Shown here: in pieces, positions 16,438-25,965 of the stretch
Numbering within the stretch: the stretch's first letter is position 1
Layout of the letters: every line of letters begins with the position of its first letter
NCBI GenBank assembly: GCA_964552035.1
Contig: CAZKFN010000010.1
Coordinates: 1-44,237, forward strand
Direction of reading: 5' to 3'
DNA: 44,237 nucleotides
Source: CAZKFN01 sp964552035
GTDB lineage: Bacteria > Bacteroidota > Bacteroidia > Flavobacteriales_E > Vicingaceae
The notes under the pieces: generated by a model
What the model was told of the DNA's origin: nothing
What the model saw: the letters and a program-made list of their open reading frames with translations, nothing else
Database searches by the model: none
Position numbers and translations under genes: made by a program

Positions 16438-17622
16438 TTAAGGTGAACTACTCACTTTAGCAATAAGTTCTCTTGCTAATTCTCTTGCTTCAGAATCAGA
16501 ATGCTGATAATTTTCTAATGTGGGTTGTGCAGTAAAACTGCATTTATTGAGGACCTCCTCATTAATTTCAGCAATTTGCAAAAAGCTAATCTTATCCATT
16601 CTAAAAGCCTCATTGGTGATTTCATTGGCAGCATTAAGAGCACAAGCAGCAGTTCCTTCTTTTTTTAGTGCGTCATAAGCTAGTTTTAAATTTTTAAAAA
16701 CTTTTACATCTGCTTTCTCAAAGCTAAGTTGGGGATAATCCAAGAAATTAAACCTTGGGAAATTAGAGGGAATTCGCTGAGGATAAGCCAAAGCATATTG
16801 AATTGGAAGTTTCATGTCGGGCAAACCCATTTGGGCTTTCATACTTCCGTCCTCAAACTGAACTATGGAGTGCAAAATAGATTGAGGGTGGACAATTACG
16901 TCAATTTGTTCAGCCTTCAAATCAAAAAGCCATCTCGCTTCTATCACTTCAAGGCCTTTATTCATAAGAGTAGCAGAATCAATGGTGATTTTTGCTCCCA
17001 TTTTCCAATTAGGATGTTGAAGTGCTTGTACTTTGCTCACTTTAGCCAATTGTTCTTTATTCCAACCCCTAAAAGGACCACCAGAAGCAGTGAGGTATAT
17101 CTTTTCAATCTTGTTGTGAAATTCTCCTGCCATACATTGAAAAATTGCAGAATGCTCAGAGTCAACAGGTAAAATGGGGACACGGTTTTCATTGGCGAGT
17201 TTGGTAACCAACTCTCCAGCAACCACCAAAGCTTCTTTGTTGGCAAGAGCAATGGGTTTTTTAGCTTCAATTGCTGCTATCGTTGGGGCTAGTCCTGCAA
17301 AACCAACTAAAGCTGTAAGAACTAAATCAACAGAACCCATTTGTACAACATCTTTTAAAGCCTCCTTACCTGTATAAGTTTTAATGTTTTCTTTCCACAG
17401 CTGTTCTTCAACTTCTTTATATTTAGATGAGTCGCTAATAACCACCACATTGGGTTTAAACTCTAAAGCTTGTTCTATAAGTAACTCTGCATTTTTATGA
17501 GCAGTGAGAACTTCTACTTCAAATTTATCGGAATGCCTACGAATCACATCCAATGCCTGGGTTCCAATAGAACCTGTAGAACCTAGAATAGCAATACTTT
17601 TTTTGTTTTTTGTCTTGTTCAT
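16438..17622 (-). CDS. dxr: 1-deoxy-D-xylulose 5-phosphate reductoisomerase
   Basis: Dxr makes 2-C-methyl-D-erythritol 4-phosphate with NADPH, the committed step of the non-mevalonate isoprenoid pathway. The 394-aa protein shows the NADPH motif ILGSTGSIGTQALDVI at the N-terminus, the metal-binding LPVDSEHSAIFQC, the substrate loop ASGGPFRGW and TLMNKGLEVIEARWLF with the further acidic ligand. Length is normal. It lies 61 nt after the VWA gene and 104 nt before rseP on the same strand; rseP has its own -7 box. Confidence 0.96.
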   Translation of the reverse strand: MNKTKNKKSIAILGSTGSIGTQALDVIRRHSDKFEVEVLTAHKNAELLIEQALEFKPNVVVISDSSKYKEVEEQLWKENIKTYTGKEALKDVVQMGSVDLVLTALVGFAGLAPTIAAIEAKKPIALANKEALVVAGELVTKLANENRVPILPVDSEHSAIFQCMAGEFHNKIEKIYLTASGGPFRGWNKEQLAKVSKVQALQHPNWKMGAKITIDSATLMNKGLEVIEARWLFDLKAEQIDVIVHPQSILHSIVQFEDGSMKAQMGLPDMKLPIQYALAYPQRIPSNFPRFNFLDYPQLSFEKADVKVFKNLKLAYDALKKEGTAACALNAANEITNEAFRMDKISFLQIAEINEEVLNKCSFTAQPTLENYQHSDSEARELARELIAKVSSSP

Positions 17623-17682
17623 AATACGTTTTACAAAAGTCTTAAAATATGATGGGATGGCGTAATTTTTTACCCTTTATTA

Positions 17683-19035
17683 CTAATGTAAAGATTGCTT
17701 TTTAATCATGTTGATGATTTTTGGGCTGTCCTTTTCTTTTTTGATTTTTAGCATCTTTCCCTTTCCGAGTTTTTTAATCTCATTAAGCGTTTTTGCACTT
17801 CCCTTTTCTTGCCGAATACCTACTACTGAAATAATCAAACCTCTTTCAGCAGTTTCTTCAATCTTTTTTCTTAGTCTGTTGTTTTTACTGCCTATGTCAA
17901 AATCCCCATCCGTAGCTAATATAATTTGATTGTTCCCATTTTCTATAAAACTGCTTAAACCAACTTCTATGGCAGTGTTTAACCCTTTTACCGCTTGAGT
18001 ACCTCCAGAGGCACTGATGCTGTTAATGACTTCGGCAATTTTTTCTTTCTCAATTCCAGAAGTGGGAGGAATTAAAACATTGGAGCCATCGGAATACGTT
18101 ACAATAGCAAGAGAATCTATAGAGCGTAATGGGGTCAAAAGCTCAATCATACTTGCCTTTAATAAATCAAAGCGACCTTCTTTATTCATGGAATGTGAAG
18201 CATCAATCAAAAATACCACATTGTTGGGTTTATAAGCATCTGACAAGGTGTTGGAATTATCAGATTCATTGATTTTTTCTTCAACTGTTTCTGCCTCTTC
18301 AACTTTTTCTTCTCTATTCTTGTTGTCTGTGCTTTGTTGGTCAGCATCTCCAAAAAGCTGATCCAATAAAGAAGGCTTATTTCTTCTCTCTACTGGACTT
18401 AACCTTTCTTTTTTCTCCTTTACTTTGCTCTTTTGATGCAATACTACTTTGGGTTCTTCCGTTTGACTAATTGGTTTTCTTTGCTCTTCAATAGATGGGA
18501 AATCCTTTGTTCCATGGTTTTCATATTCTTCATCAGCTAGGTTTTCATCTAAAACATCGACTCCAATACCTACCATAAAGCGTTTGATAGCAATGGGCTT
18601 ACTTCCTTCATGGGCTAAGTCTCTGTTCTTTGTCATTTCTACCCTATTAAAAGAAGGGCATTCTTGAAGATCATTTTTTGGAATTTGTTTTACATTGGCT
18701 GTTATCTCAATCTTAGTTGGCGTTGAGGAATTGCTGAAATATAAGTTGACTTCATTTTTAATTTTACCATTTGTCTTTGGATTTAATTTAAATCTTAAAA
18801 TGGTTGAATTGTTTACTGGAATAGAAAGAGAAGTGTATGTCGTGGATACACCCATATCTGCATCAATTCTTAAAATATGCAAATCTTCAACTTCTTTATT
18901 CACCAAAACTAAATCTACTACATCATCGTTAAGCCGACTAAGCTCGCCTAAATTAAATTGGGTCTGACTTAACTTAGTTTGAGCCAAAATAGAAGTTGAA
19001 AAGATTAACAAACAACAAAAATATATATCTTTCAT
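17683..19035 (-). CDS. exported protein with DUF1573-like N-terminus and von Willebrand A domain
   Basis: A signal peptide (residues 1-18, IYFCCLLIFSTSILAQ) is followed by an Ig-like region (~20-115) with the look of DUF1573 (FNLGELSRLNDDVVDLVLVN). A charged, low-complexity linker (~150-270) comes next, then a VWA domain. The metal-ion site is complete: DASHS, the Thr in SGGTQAV and the Asp in ATDGDF. VWA domains bind protein partners through a divalent metal; the partner is unknown. There is no lipobox or C-terminal anchor. ATG at 19035 is chosen because it gives the signal peptide; an upstream start would add 18 unlikely residues. Its neighbours dxr and rseP give no functional link. Confidence 0.75.
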   Translation of the reverse strand: MKDIYFCCLLIFSTSILAQTKLSQTQFNLGELSRLNDDVVDLVLVNKEVEDLHILRIDADMGVSTTYTSLSIPVNNSTILRFKLNPKTNGKIKNEVNLYFSNSSTPTKIEITANVKQIPKNDLQECPSFNRVEMTKNRDLAHEGSKPIAIKRFMVGIGVDVLDENLADEEYENHGTKDFPSIEEQRKPISQTEEPKVVLHQKSKVKEKKERLSPVERRNKPSLLDQLFGDADQQSTDNKNREEKVEEAETVEEKINESDNSNTLSDAYKPNNVVFLIDASHSMNKEGRFDLLKASMIELLTPLRSIDSLAIVTYSDGSNVLIPPTSGIEKEKIAEVINSISASGGTQAVKGLNTAIEVGLSSFIENGNNQIILATDGDFDIGSKNNRLRKKIEETAERGLIISVVGIRQEKGSAKTLNEIKKLGKGKMLKIKKEKDSPKIINMIKKQSLH

Positions 19036-19175
19036 AATCATAATAGCTGCAAAAATTATACTAAAAAAACAACTTAAGGTGGAATCCACAGTTTATTTGT
19101 TCATCAATTATAATCTATTGCCATCCACCCGCTATTATATTATGTAGAATTAAGGTAATATGGAATTGGATTTGA

Positions 19176-19183
19176 TAAATTTG
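19176..19183 (+). promoter_or_regulatory. -7 box before the polysaccharide locus
   Basis: TAAATTTG matches TAnnTTTG fully, 30 nt before the flippase start. No TTG stands 17-23 nt upstream. It is the only candidate for the first operon of the locus. Confidence 0.45.
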
Positions 19184-19213
19184 CAGTAAATTAAAAAGTG
19201 GGAGTAAGTTATC

Positions 19214-20488
19214 TTGGATGCAACTGAAAATAAAGCATATTTAAAAAACTTTCTGACCATACTATCAGGGAATTCCATTAGCCAGATTATCCCATTTTTT
19301 ATTGCCCCAATTTTAACGCGTATTTTTAGTCCGGAAGATTTTGCGATTTATGCCAACTTTATTGCCATTACTTCTCTATTTGCAATCATCGCTGCAGGGA
19401 GGTTTGAGCTGGCTTTTGTTATCCCCAAACGAAATGCACACGCTCAATCTTTGTTTATCACCTCATGTATTATTCTTGGAGTAGTTTTTTTATTGAGCTT
19501 TTTGCTGTACTTTTTTAGAACAGCTATAGCCCATTGGTATGATACTCCAGAAATGGCTGACTATATGATTTGGGTTCCATTTGCCATTATCAGTTTGGCA
19601 TTTCACAGCATACAAGAAAACTGGATGCTCAGAATTCAACGCTTTAAGTTGATTTCTTCCAATAGAATTATCCAATCGGCGACGGCTAACCTTGTTCCTA
19701 TTCTTTTATCTTATTTGTTGTATGGAGTCAATGGATTAATTTATGGTTGGATTTTAGCCAATCTTATTTCCATAGTACTTTACCTTCCAGCGATTAAAAA
19801 ATCTTGGGAAAAATTTGAATTTAAAAGTAAGATTAGCAAATTACTGATATATCGATATAGAGATTTTCCAACCATTAACTCTTTACACGCTTTTACTGAT
19901 GTTTTAGCTACACAATTTTTAATTTTTTGGCTGATTACAAACGAATATGGATTGCTGGTTTTAGGACTTTTTTCTGTGATGAATAAATACATAAGAGCAC
20001 CAATTACTTTGGTATCTTCAGCAGTTTCAAAAGTTTATTATTCCGAAGGTGCTAAAAGAAAAAGAGAAAATAAAAACGTTTATGAACTGCAAAAAAGAAC
20101 CTTAAAAACTACTTTGATTTTTGCACTTCCTTTTATAGTCGTAGTTATCTTTTTTGCTCCATCAATCTTTGCATGGTATTTGGGCGAGGAATGGAGAACC
20201 GCAGGTGACTATGCCATAATCATGGCTCCAACACTTTTTTTTCAATTTTTATCTTCTCCTATTTCCTCCTCAACATTAATTTTTGACAAACAGAAAAAAG
20301 CATATTTATATTCGTTAATCGGATATGCAGCAGGTTTTGCCGTATTGCTCTTCATGAGTTATTCCGCCTACCCTTTTGAAAAAACACTGCTTGCGTATTC
20401 CATTACTATGAGCTTATATTATTTAGGTATGACCATTTGGTTTGTATCTTTGTCAAAAAGAAATTTGCAACATGAAAATATTGGTTAA
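19214..20488 (+). CDS. Wzx-type polysaccharide flippase
   Basis: The 424-aa protein is almost all membrane helices (about twelve), with the family opening FLTILSGNSISQIIPFFIAPILTRIF followed by SPEDFAIYA. It belongs to the polysaccharide transport/MOP group that flips lipid-linked repeat units to the periplasmic face. The start is TTG at 19214 behind GGGAG; the ATG four bases later is out of frame. It heads the glycosyltransferase operon, and its last 17 nt overlap the next gene, so translation is coupled. Confidence 0.88.
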   Translation: MDATENKAYLKNFLTILSGNSISQIIPFFIAPILTRIFSPEDFAIYANFIAITSLFAIIAAGRFELAFVIPKRNAHAQSLFITSCIILGVVFLLSFLLYFFRTAIAHWYDTPEMADYMIWVPFAIISLAFHSIQENWMLRIQRFKLISSNRIIQSATANLVPILLSYLLYGVNGLIYGWILANLISIVLYLPAIKKSWEKFEFKSKISKLLIYRYRDFPTINSLHAFTDVLATQFLIFWLITNEYGLLVLGLFSVMNKYIRAPITLVSSAVSKVYYSEGAKRKRENKNVYELQKRTLKTTLIFALPFIVVVIFFAPSIFAWYLGEEWRTAGDYAIIMAPTLFFQFLSSPISSSTLIFDKQKKAYLYSLIGYAAGFAVLLFMSYSAYPFEKTLLAYSITMSLYYLGMTIWFVSLSKRNLQHENIG

Positions 20489-21374
20489 TGGATTGCCTTA
20501 TTTTTCAAAAAAATTTGTAGATGATTTAAATGCGTTTGATTCAGAAAATCATTATTTATATCTCAATACCTATTATTCTCTTTGGGCAAGGATAAAGTTT
20601 TTTATTCTGCTTCCATTTTATGATAAGGTCATCTCCATGAATGGTGTTAGCAGTCCAAGTGGGTCTATGGATTTGGTATTAAAACATAAAAAGCCCTTGA
20701 TGATGATTTGGCAAGGTACGGATGTTGTAAATGCCCTAAAGCGACAGCAAAAAAAAACTATAGAAAGGAAATACATAACTCATGCTAAGCATTTTGCAAT
20801 CTCATGGCTAGCAGAAGAATTAAAAAGTATCAATGTAGAGGCAGAAGAATTTTCATTTCTTTGGCTAGATTCAATTGAAGAGGATTTAAAAATACCTAAA
20901 ACTTTTGCTGTACTTACTTATTTAGGTAAAAACAGAGAGTATTTTTATGGTTGGGAATACATTTTAGCTGCTGCTAAGGAATTTAAAGATATTATTTTCC
21001 ATGTTGTTGGGACTGAAGGTGAGGGTTTAGAAAGTGAAAAAAACATAGTGTTTCACGGTTGGGTTAAAAAAAGTAAAATGCATGAACTTTTTGCAGAAAC
21101 ATCAGTGTATGTGAGGATGACAGAACACGATGGAAATGCACACTTAATAGCAGAAGCGCTATCTTTAGGATTGGATGTTGTTTGGACTTATCCACACCCT
21201 CAAGGATTTTATGCTAAAGATAAAGAGAGTTTAAAAAATCACCTACAAGATTTAAAAAAACGTTTTTATGAACATAAAGGGACACGTAATAAGGATAACA
21301 TAGCTTGGGTAAAAGACAATCTTAAGAAGGAAGTAGTCTTAAGTGAAGTGTTGATGAAAATAAAGGCGATTTAA
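20472..21374 (+). CDS. glycosyltransferase, GT4-like
   Basis: The 300-aa protein looks like a compact GT-B enzyme. The C-terminal half has the pattern of a nucleotide-sugar-binding domain: FAVLTYLGKNREYFYGWEYI, IIFHVVGTEGEG, NIVFHGWVKKSKMHELF and an EHDGNAHLIAEALSLGLDVV stretch in place of the usual E-x7-E. The N-terminal half is shorter than usual and includes MMIWQGTDVV, like WGSD in related enzymes. It starts at ATG 20472, within the flippase gene. The sugar and linkage are unknown. Confidence 0.75.
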   Translation: MKILVNGLPYFSKKFVDDLNAFDSENHYLYLNTYYSLWARIKFFILLPFYDKVISMNGVSSPSGSMDLVLKHKKPLMMIWQGTDVVNALKRQQKKTIERKYITHAKHFAISWLAEELKSINVEAEEFSFLWLDSIEEDLKIPKTFAVLTYLGKNREYFYGWEYILAAAKEFKDIIFHVVGTEGEGLESEKNIVFHGWVKKSKMHELFAETSVYVRMTEHDGNAHLIAEALSLGLDVVWTYPHPQGFYAKDKESLKNHLQDLKKRFYEHKGTRNKDNIAWVKDNLKKEVVLSEVLMKIKAI

Positions 21375-21393
21375 TTTTTAAGGGTAAAGTGAA

Positions 21394-22476
21394 ATGAAAA
21401 TATTGTTTATTTCTTTTTTTTATGAGCCTGAAAATAGGGTTGGTGCTAAACGGATTAGTTATTGGGCTCAAAATTTTAAAGATTTGTATCCAACTGCTCA
21501 GGTTTATGTAATTACTTCCACAGAAGAAGCTGTGTCCGATGGAGTTGATAAAATGATGGTAGTTAATTCTCCAACAATTTCTTCAATGGGCTTGATTAAA
21601 GATAAAGGAAATGCTTGGAAGCCTGCTATTATTGAAACTCTCAATAATAGTGGAATTGAGGAAATCACCCATGTTGTGATGAGTGGAGGTCCTTTTATGT
21701 ATTTTGGTTTGTTCAAGTATTTTAAAAAGAAATTTGGCTCAAAAATTATTTTAGATTATAGAGATCCTTTTGCAAAAAATCCGAGATTTAATAATAGTTG
21801 GTTAAAGATTAAACTCAAACAATTTTTTGAAAAAAGATATAATAAAGCAGCCGATTTAGTGATTTCAGTTAATCAATATTGTTTGGAATTATTGTGTGGG
21901 TATGAAAAAGAGGCTAATAAATTTAAAATAATACCCAATGGGTTTAATGAAAAGTTGTTGCCTAAAGTATTGGTAAAAAAGAAGGGAATTGAAAAACGAA
22001 TCGTTTATGCAGGATCTTTTTATAGGGATAGAAATCCACAAAACCTAGTAAATGTTATTGAAAAGATAGAAGGATGGGAATTACATCATTTAGGAAAAGA
22101 ATCAAATTTTATAAATAAAGGAAATAAGTTTGTTGAGCATGGTATGAAATCTTATCTTGAGATGATGGAGTTTATTTCCAATTGTGATGCGGCTTTAATA
22201 GTGACTTCAGGTGCACCTTTTGAATCTACAACTAAGGTTTACGATTATATTGCCATGCAGATTCCCATTTTAATAATTACAAATGGAGAGCTTAAGACTG
22301 GAGCACTTCAAGGTGAACTAGAAAATTATCCTGTTGTTTGGGCAGAAAACAATTCAGCTGCAATTAAAAAGGCAATTGAAAAAGTTGGATCAATAAAAAT
22401 GAATGCATTTGATTCAAGCAAATACTCAAGAAATAGGGGATTACAGACATTAATACAGTTACTAAAACATTTGTAA
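21394..22476 (+). CDS. glycosyltransferase, GT4-like
   Basis: The 360-aa GT-B type enzyme opens with ILFISFFYEPENRVGAKRIS, typical of WbuB-like family members, has LDYRDPFAKNPRF in the middle and a donor domain starting KRIVYAGSFYRDRNPQNLV. The expected E-x7-E is weak (PFESTTKVYDYIAMQIP). It lies 19 nt after the previous gene and 3 nt before the next, so it is cotranscribed. It would add one sugar to the repeat unit in the cytoplasm; the sugar is unknown. Confidence 0.8.
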   Translation: MKILFISFFYEPENRVGAKRISYWAQNFKDLYPTAQVYVITSTEEAVSDGVDKMMVVNSPTISSMGLIKDKGNAWKPAIIETLNNSGIEEITHVVMSGGPFMYFGLFKYFKKKFGSKIILDYRDPFAKNPRFNNSWLKIKLKQFFEKRYNKAADLVISVNQYCLELLCGYEKEANKFKIIPNGFNEKLLPKVLVKKKGIEKRIVYAGSFYRDRNPQNLVNVIEKIEGWELHHLGKESNFINKGNKFVEHGMKSYLEMMEFISNCDAALIVTSGAPFESTTKVYDYIAMQIPILIITNGELKTGALQGELENYPVVWAENNSAAIKKAIEKVGSIKMNAFDSSKYSRNRGLQTLIQLLKHL

Positions 22477-22479
22477 AAG

Positions 22480-23598
22480 ATGAAGGTATTTCTTTTGGCA
22501 GATGGAAGTTCAGCACATACAGCACGATGGGTCAAGTCCTTATTAAAAGAAGGTGTAGAGTTGTGTCTTTTTAGTTTAAACTTACTTTCTGAAGAAATAA
22601 AAGAGCTAGATACCAATAAGAAGATTAAAGCAATAAGTGCAAAATATGTGGTAAAGTCTTCTAATTCATTGTTGAAAAAAATACATTATTTAAGAACACT
22701 TTCTAAATTAAAAAAAGAAATAACTGATTTTAATCCGGACTTATTGCATGCTCATTATATAAGCAGTTATGGATTACTTGCCTATTTAAGTAGATTCAAT
22801 CCTTATGTGTTGTCAGTTTGGGGAAGTGATTTAATGGTCTTTCCAAAAAAGAGCTTTATCCATAGGAAAACAATAAAAGCAATACTTGGAAAATCTAAAA
22901 TGGTTTTTTCGTCAAGCCAGCTAATGCTAAAGGAGTTGCAAGAAGTTTATGCTATAAATCATAGTTTGCAAATTCCTTTTGGTGTAGATTTAACAACTTT
23001 TTTCCCAAGAAAAGAAATAAAAATGACAGAATCTTTTGTGTTTGTTATTACAAAATCATTAATGCCTACTTATGGGATTGATATTGCAATAGAAGCATTT
23101 GTAGATTTATTAGCCAAATACCCAAGTTGTAAACTTATTTTAAACATCTATGGTGAGGGTGAGAAAAGAGAGGAATATGAGGAATTGGCTGGCAAACATT
23201 TAGGCAAACAAATATTTTTTCATGGAAAAATAGTACGTGAAAAAGTACCCCTTGTATTGCGAGCTTCAGATGTATTAATTAACATTTCAAGGTATGAGAG
23301 CTTTGGCGTAAGTGTTTTAGAAGCAGCAGCTTCTGGATTACCTGTAATTGTTTCAGATAGAGGAGGCTTAAAAGAAACCTTAGAAGAAGATAAAACAGGA
23401 ATAGTTTTAAAAAAATTAGATAAAAAGCATTGTTTAGAAGCTATGGAGGAGTATATCTTTAAACCTGAGAAATATAAAGCTCATGCTAATGCTGCCCGTG
23501 AGTTTGTGGAGAAAAGATATAATGAGGTTAAATCAGTAGTATTGCAAAAGGAAGCTTATGCTAAAGTTTTAAAAGAATACACTAAAAAACAATTGTAA
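22480..23598 (+). CDS. glycosyltransferase family 4
   Basis: A canonical GT4 enzyme of 372 aa. The acceptor domain opens VFLLADGSSAHTARWVKSL and has LLHAHYISSYGLLAYL and LSVWGSDLM. The donor domain shows IPFGVDLTTFFPRK, LNIYGEGEKREEYEEL and YESFGVSVLEAAASGLPVIV, whose two Glu form the E-x7-E motif. It retains the configuration of the donor sugar, as the family does. It starts 3 nt after the upstream stop and is followed after 2 nt by the next gene. Confidence 0.88.
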   Translation: MKVFLLADGSSAHTARWVKSLLKEGVELCLFSLNLLSEEIKELDTNKKIKAISAKYVVKSSNSLLKKIHYLRTLSKLKKEITDFNPDLLHAHYISSYGLLAYLSRFNPYVLSVWGSDLMVFPKKSFIHRKTIKAILGKSKMVFSSSQLMLKELQEVYAINHSLQIPFGVDLTTFFPRKEIKMTESFVFVITKSLMPTYGIDIAIEAFVDLLAKYPSCKLILNIYGEGEKREEYEELAGKHLGKQIFFHGKIVREKVPLVLRASDVLINISRYESFGVSVLEAAASGLPVIVSDRGGLKETLEEDKTGIVLKKLDKKHCLEAMEEYIFKPEKYKAHANAAREFVEKRYNEVKSVVLQKEAYAKVLKEYTKKQL

Positions 23599-23600
23599 AA

Positions 23601-24827
23601 TTGAAACTTTTAATACATACTCAATATTTTCCTCCAGAAATTGGAGCTCCTCAAAACCGATTGTATGAATTGGCTTTAAGACTTCAGAATGCGGGCATTG
23701 ATGTGAGTGTTTTAACTGCGATGCCGAATTATCCTCAAATGGAAATTCATGAACAATATAGAGGGAAGAGGTATGTTTATGAAGAAATGGAAGGAATAAA
23801 AGTGTATCGTTCTTCTATTTATGTAAGCAAATCTAAATCTATTGTTCAAAGGTTAAGAAATTATTTTTCTTTCGTTTGGTCGAGTTATTGGGTTGGAAAA
23901 TCGAAACTGGAAAAACACTACGATTTTTTATTATGTGAATCTCCCCCCTTATTTTTGGGAATGTCTTCTGTGCGCTTAGCTAAAAAGAAAAAAGCGAAAT
24001 TTATATTTAATGTATCTGACTTATGGCCAGAAAGTGCTGAAAAATTAGGTTTGGTAACCAATCCCTTATTTTTAAAAATGGCAACTATCTTAGAAGAATA
24101 TTTATATAAAAAGTCTGATTTAATAAGTGGGCAAACTATGGGAATCGTAGAAAATATCAAGGGAAGGTTTCCCAAAAAGGCTATTTGTTGGCTGCCCAAT
24201 GGAGTGGATGTGAATTTTTATAATCCCATAAAAATAACTTCTAACTGGAGAGAAGAAAATGGGTTTATACCTACAGATAAGATTTTCCTTTATGCAGGGA
24301 TTATAGGACATGCACAAGGATTAGAAGTAATTTTAAAAACAGCTAAAATTCTAGAAAAAGAAGAAAATTTACAATTTGTATTATTGGGTAGTGGGCCGTG
24401 TAAAGATGATTTACAGCAAATGGCCAAAGAATTGCGATTGAATAATCTAACTTTTAAAGATGCTGTTAGTAAATCAGAAATGCCCGCTATTATCAAAGCC
24501 ATTGACGTAGCCTTAATACCTTTAAAAAAACTAGACTTATTTAAAGGAGCCATACCTTCCAAAATATTTGAAAATCTAGCTATGGAAGTTCCTCTTATTC
24601 TTGGAGTAGAAGGAGAAGCTTATCAACTTTTTGTAGAAGAGGGAGAAGCTGGTTTATTTTATGAGCCTGAGAATGAAAAAGAAATGGCAAAACAAGTGTT
24701 AAGCTTGTTGAAAGATGATAAGCTACTTCAAAAATTAGGTAAAAACGGTGCCAAATATGTAAGAGAAAAATTTAATAGAGATAATATTGCAAAATCATTT
24801 GAGCTAGAATTAAAGAAGATGCTATGA
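23601..24827 (+). CDS. WbuB-like glycosyltransferase family 4
   Basis: The 408-aa protein opens with LLIHTQYFPPEIGAPQNR and has WPESAEKLG and CWLPNGVDVNFYNP, all hallmarks of the WbuB group, which often transfers N-acetyl-fucosamine or a related amino sugar. The donor domain ends with PSKIFENLAMEVPLILGVEG. The start is TTG at 23601, with no suitable ATG nearby; the family N-terminus begins exactly there. Its stop overlaps the wecB start in ATGA. The specific sugar is inferred only loosely. Confidence 0.88.
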   Translation: MKLLIHTQYFPPEIGAPQNRLYELALRLQNAGIDVSVLTAMPNYPQMEIHEQYRGKRYVYEEMEGIKVYRSSIYVSKSKSIVQRLRNYFSFVWSSYWVGKSKLEKHYDFLLCESPPLFLGMSSVRLAKKKKAKFIFNVSDLWPESAEKLGLVTNPLFLKMATILEEYLYKKSDLISGQTMGIVENIKGRFPKKAICWLPNGVDVNFYNPIKITSNWREENGFIPTDKIFLYAGIIGHAQGLEVILKTAKILEKEENLQFVLLGSGPCKDDLQQMAKELRLNNLTFKDAVSKSEMPAIIKAIDVALIPLKKLDLFKGAIPSKIFENLAMEVPLILGVEGEAYQLFVEEGEAGLFYEPENEKEMAKQVLSLLKDDKLLQKLGKNGAKYVREKFNRDNIAKSFELELKKML

Positions 24828-25888
24828 AAGTAATTACAGTAGTTGGTGCAAGACCACAGTTTGTTAAAGCCGCTGTGGTAAGTAGAGCTTTTCAGAAATT
24901 AAATATTCAAGAAAAGATTGTACATACAGGGCAACATTTTGACAAAAATATGTCTGATGTTTTTTTTACGGAAATGCAGATTCCAAAGCCTGCATACAAT
25001 CTTGAGGTTCATGGATTAAATCATGGAGCAATGACAGGGAGGATGCTGGAGAAAATTGAAGAGGTGTTGGTAAAAGAAAAACCACAGGTTGTTTTGGTTT
25101 ATGGAGATACTAATTCTACTTTGGCAGCAGCACTCGCAGCTCAAAAGATTCATATTCCGGTGGCACATGTTGAAGCTGGATTACGCAGTTTTAACATGAA
25201 AATGCCTGAAGAAGTAAATAGAATCTTGACGGATAGAATTTCTTCTGTTTTATACATTCCAACAGAGCAGGCAAAGAAGAATTTGGAGGCTGAAGGATAT
25301 GGTAATTTTGATATTCACATTGAAAATGTTGGAGATGTTATGTACGATGCTGCATTATTTTATGCTCAACAATTAGAAGAAGTTGAGGTGGAAGAAGATT
25401 TCTTTCTTTGCACTCTTCATCGTGCTGAAAATACAGATGATATCAATCGTATAAAAAGCTTGGTGGAAGGATTAAACCAAATTCATCGACAAACAAAAGT
25501 TGTAATTCCTTTGCATCCAAGAACAAAAAATGCTTTAAAGAAAAACAAGCTAAAACTTGAAGTAGAGATAATAGAGCCTCAAAGTTATTTTGAGATGATT
25601 CAATTGTTGAGGAGTTGTAAAGGAGTTATTACCGATAGTGGAGGACTTCAAAAAGAAGCTTTTTTCTTTAAAAAACCTTGCATTACAATGAGAGACCAAA
25701 CAGAGTGGATCGAATTGGTAGAGCATGGGTTTAATATTTTGGTGGGTGCAGATAAAATGAAGCTAATCCAAGAAGCAGAGAAAATAAAGCAAGAGCAAAT
25801 TAATTTTGATAAGATACTTTATGGACAAGGAGATGCGGGGATGAAAATTGCCGAGTCTTTAAAAGTCCATTTTGGTTCTAATCATTAA
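24824..25888 (+). CDS. wecB: non-hydrolysing UDP-N-acetylglucosamine 2-epimerase
   Basis: WecB converts UDP-GlcNAc to UDP-ManNAc in the cytoplasm. The 354-aa sequence has the family landmarks: VVGARPQFVKAAVVSRAF, HTGQHFDKNMSDVFF, VYGDTNSTLAAALAA, HVEAGLRSFNMKMPEEVNR, and DSGGLQKEAFF for UDP binding. The last gene of the glycosyltransferase run is joined to its neighbour by a 4-nt overlap. No ManNAc dehydrogenase is in the window, so ManNAc itself or a downstream product made elsewhere may enter the polysaccharide. Confidence 0.94.
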   Translation: MKVITVVGARPQFVKAAVVSRAFQKLNIQEKIVHTGQHFDKNMSDVFFTEMQIPKPAYNLEVHGLNHGAMTGRMLEKIEEVLVKEKPQVVLVYGDTNSTLAAALAAQKIHIPVAHVEAGLRSFNMKMPEEVNRILTDRISSVLYIPTEQAKKNLEAEGYGNFDIHIENVGDVMYDAALFYAQQLEEVEVEEDFFLCTLHRAENTDDINRIKSLVEGLNQIHRQTKVVIPLHPRTKNALKKNKLKLEVEIIEPQSYFEMIQLLRSCKGVITDSGGLQKEAFFFKKPCITMRDQTEWIELVEHGFNILVGADKMKLIQEAEKIKQEQINFDKILYGQGDAGMKIAESLKVHFGSNH

Positions 25889-25900
25889 TTTTTACCTTTG
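25872..25900 (+). promoter_or_regulatory. promoter of the polymerase gene
   Basis: TTG (25872-25874), 18 nt, then TACCTTTG (25893-25900): a full match to the Bacteroidota pattern. It overlaps the end of wecB and lies 65 nt before the polymerase start, giving this gene its own transcript. Confidence 0.7.
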
Positions 25901-25965
25901 GTTGCGCTTTTCATAAAAAAATTTGCTGTTTTATAAACAGAGATTTAAAACATTTATAGAAAGAG

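Noticed and set aside
16729..17172. A 147-aa plus-strand gene opposite dxr
   Set aside because: It is antisense to well-conserved dxr motifs and looks like a chance open frame.
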